Positions 12,981 to 13,079 of a DNA stretch of 13,079 nt are shown piece after piece. Below the pieces are notes generated by a model, which saw only the letters and a list, made by a program, of their open reading frames with translations, was not told the origin of the DNA and did no database searches. Source of the DNA: Candidatus Cloacimonadota bacterium (GTDB taxonomy: Bacteria; Cloacimonadota; Cloacimonadia; Cloacimonadales; Cloacimonadaceae). The stretch's first letter is position 1, and the number at the start of each line of letters is the position of its first letter. The stretch lies in contig JAEWNJ010000053.1 in assembly GCA_023392795.1 (NCBI GenBank), positions 1 through 13,079 on the forward strand. The letters are read 5' to 3'. Position numbers and translations under genes: made by a program.

Positions 12981-13079
12981 CAGCAGGGTATCGAGCACCA
13001 GGATAATGATCATTTCGAAGAAGTACTGTTCCTGCTCTTCGGACACGAAGGGGATATTCACCGTCATGTTGATGCGGGT
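12951..13079 (-). CDS. Hypothetical protein, C-terminal fragment
   Basis: The last 42 codons of a gene entering from the right edge, with TGA at 12953-12951. Readable segments are NIPFVSEEQEQYFF, then an aliphatic stretch EMIIILVLDTLLG, then GRLSKEMLD. The aliphatic stretch could be a buried helix. I recognise no family. The strong terminator just downstream and conservation of its last codons in the duplicated copy support a real gene. Its function cannot be told from this piece. Confidence 0.6.
   Translation of the reverse strand, partial: TRINMTVNIPFVSEEQEQYFFEMIIILVLDTLLGRLSKEMLD

Overview
The window looks like a chromosomal segment of a Gram-negative anaerobe-type bacterium. Strong Shine-Dalgarno sites (AAGGAG, GGAGGA) and a sigma70-like promoter (TTGTCT-N17-TATAAT) argue against a typical Bacteroidota. 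The mix of SLBB export proteins, ACGCGGATT-type intergenic repeats and short palindromic repeats reminds me of Cloacimonadota-like genomes. That placement is an impression, not a demonstrated assignment.

Layout. Bases 1-2432 (minus strand) are the end of a surface-polysaccharide operon: an extended-SDR sugar nucleotide epimerase/dehydratase, an SLBB-repeat export protein that overlaps it by 11 bases, and the start of a DegT-type sugar aminotransferase. Bases 2433-2929 are non-coding, with degenerate short repeats and then the promoter and leader of the next gene. Bases 2930-3997 (plus strand) encode a complete class II Fic protein (AMPylase type) with its own inhibitory helix and a C-terminal winged helix. 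Bases 4301-11811 (minus strand) hold three large, visibly AT-richer genes. In order of transcription these are a beta-propeller-like/Hsp70-like (ASKHA) fusion, a RapA/SNF2-type helicase overlapping it by 8 bases, and, after a 139-base gap, a PD-(D/E)XK nuclease fused to a DUF2075 superfamily 1 helicase. Bases 11812-13079 form a degraded, repeat-rich border. It has a promoter and leader with a possible 22-codon ORF, an AAA+ ATPase fragment, palindromic REP-like elements, and an 80-base direct repeat. That repeat duplicates the 3' end and terminator of a minus-strand gene that runs off the right edge.

How the genes may work together. Fic, SNF2 helicase, nuclease-helicase and Hsp70-like ATPase together have the look of a defence island wedged between a polysaccharide locus and a repeat-rich scar. 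The core of interest is the translationally coupled pair: an actin-fold ATPase that carries a propeller instead of the Hsp70 substrate-binding domain, and a RapA-like translocase. I infer that they form one machine, with the nuclease-helicase as a possible effector. I do not recall a named defence system with this composition. The Hsp70-like gene also carries two in-frame A-rich slippery heptamers followed by a small stem-loop, in a place where any frameshift would truncate the ATPase fold.
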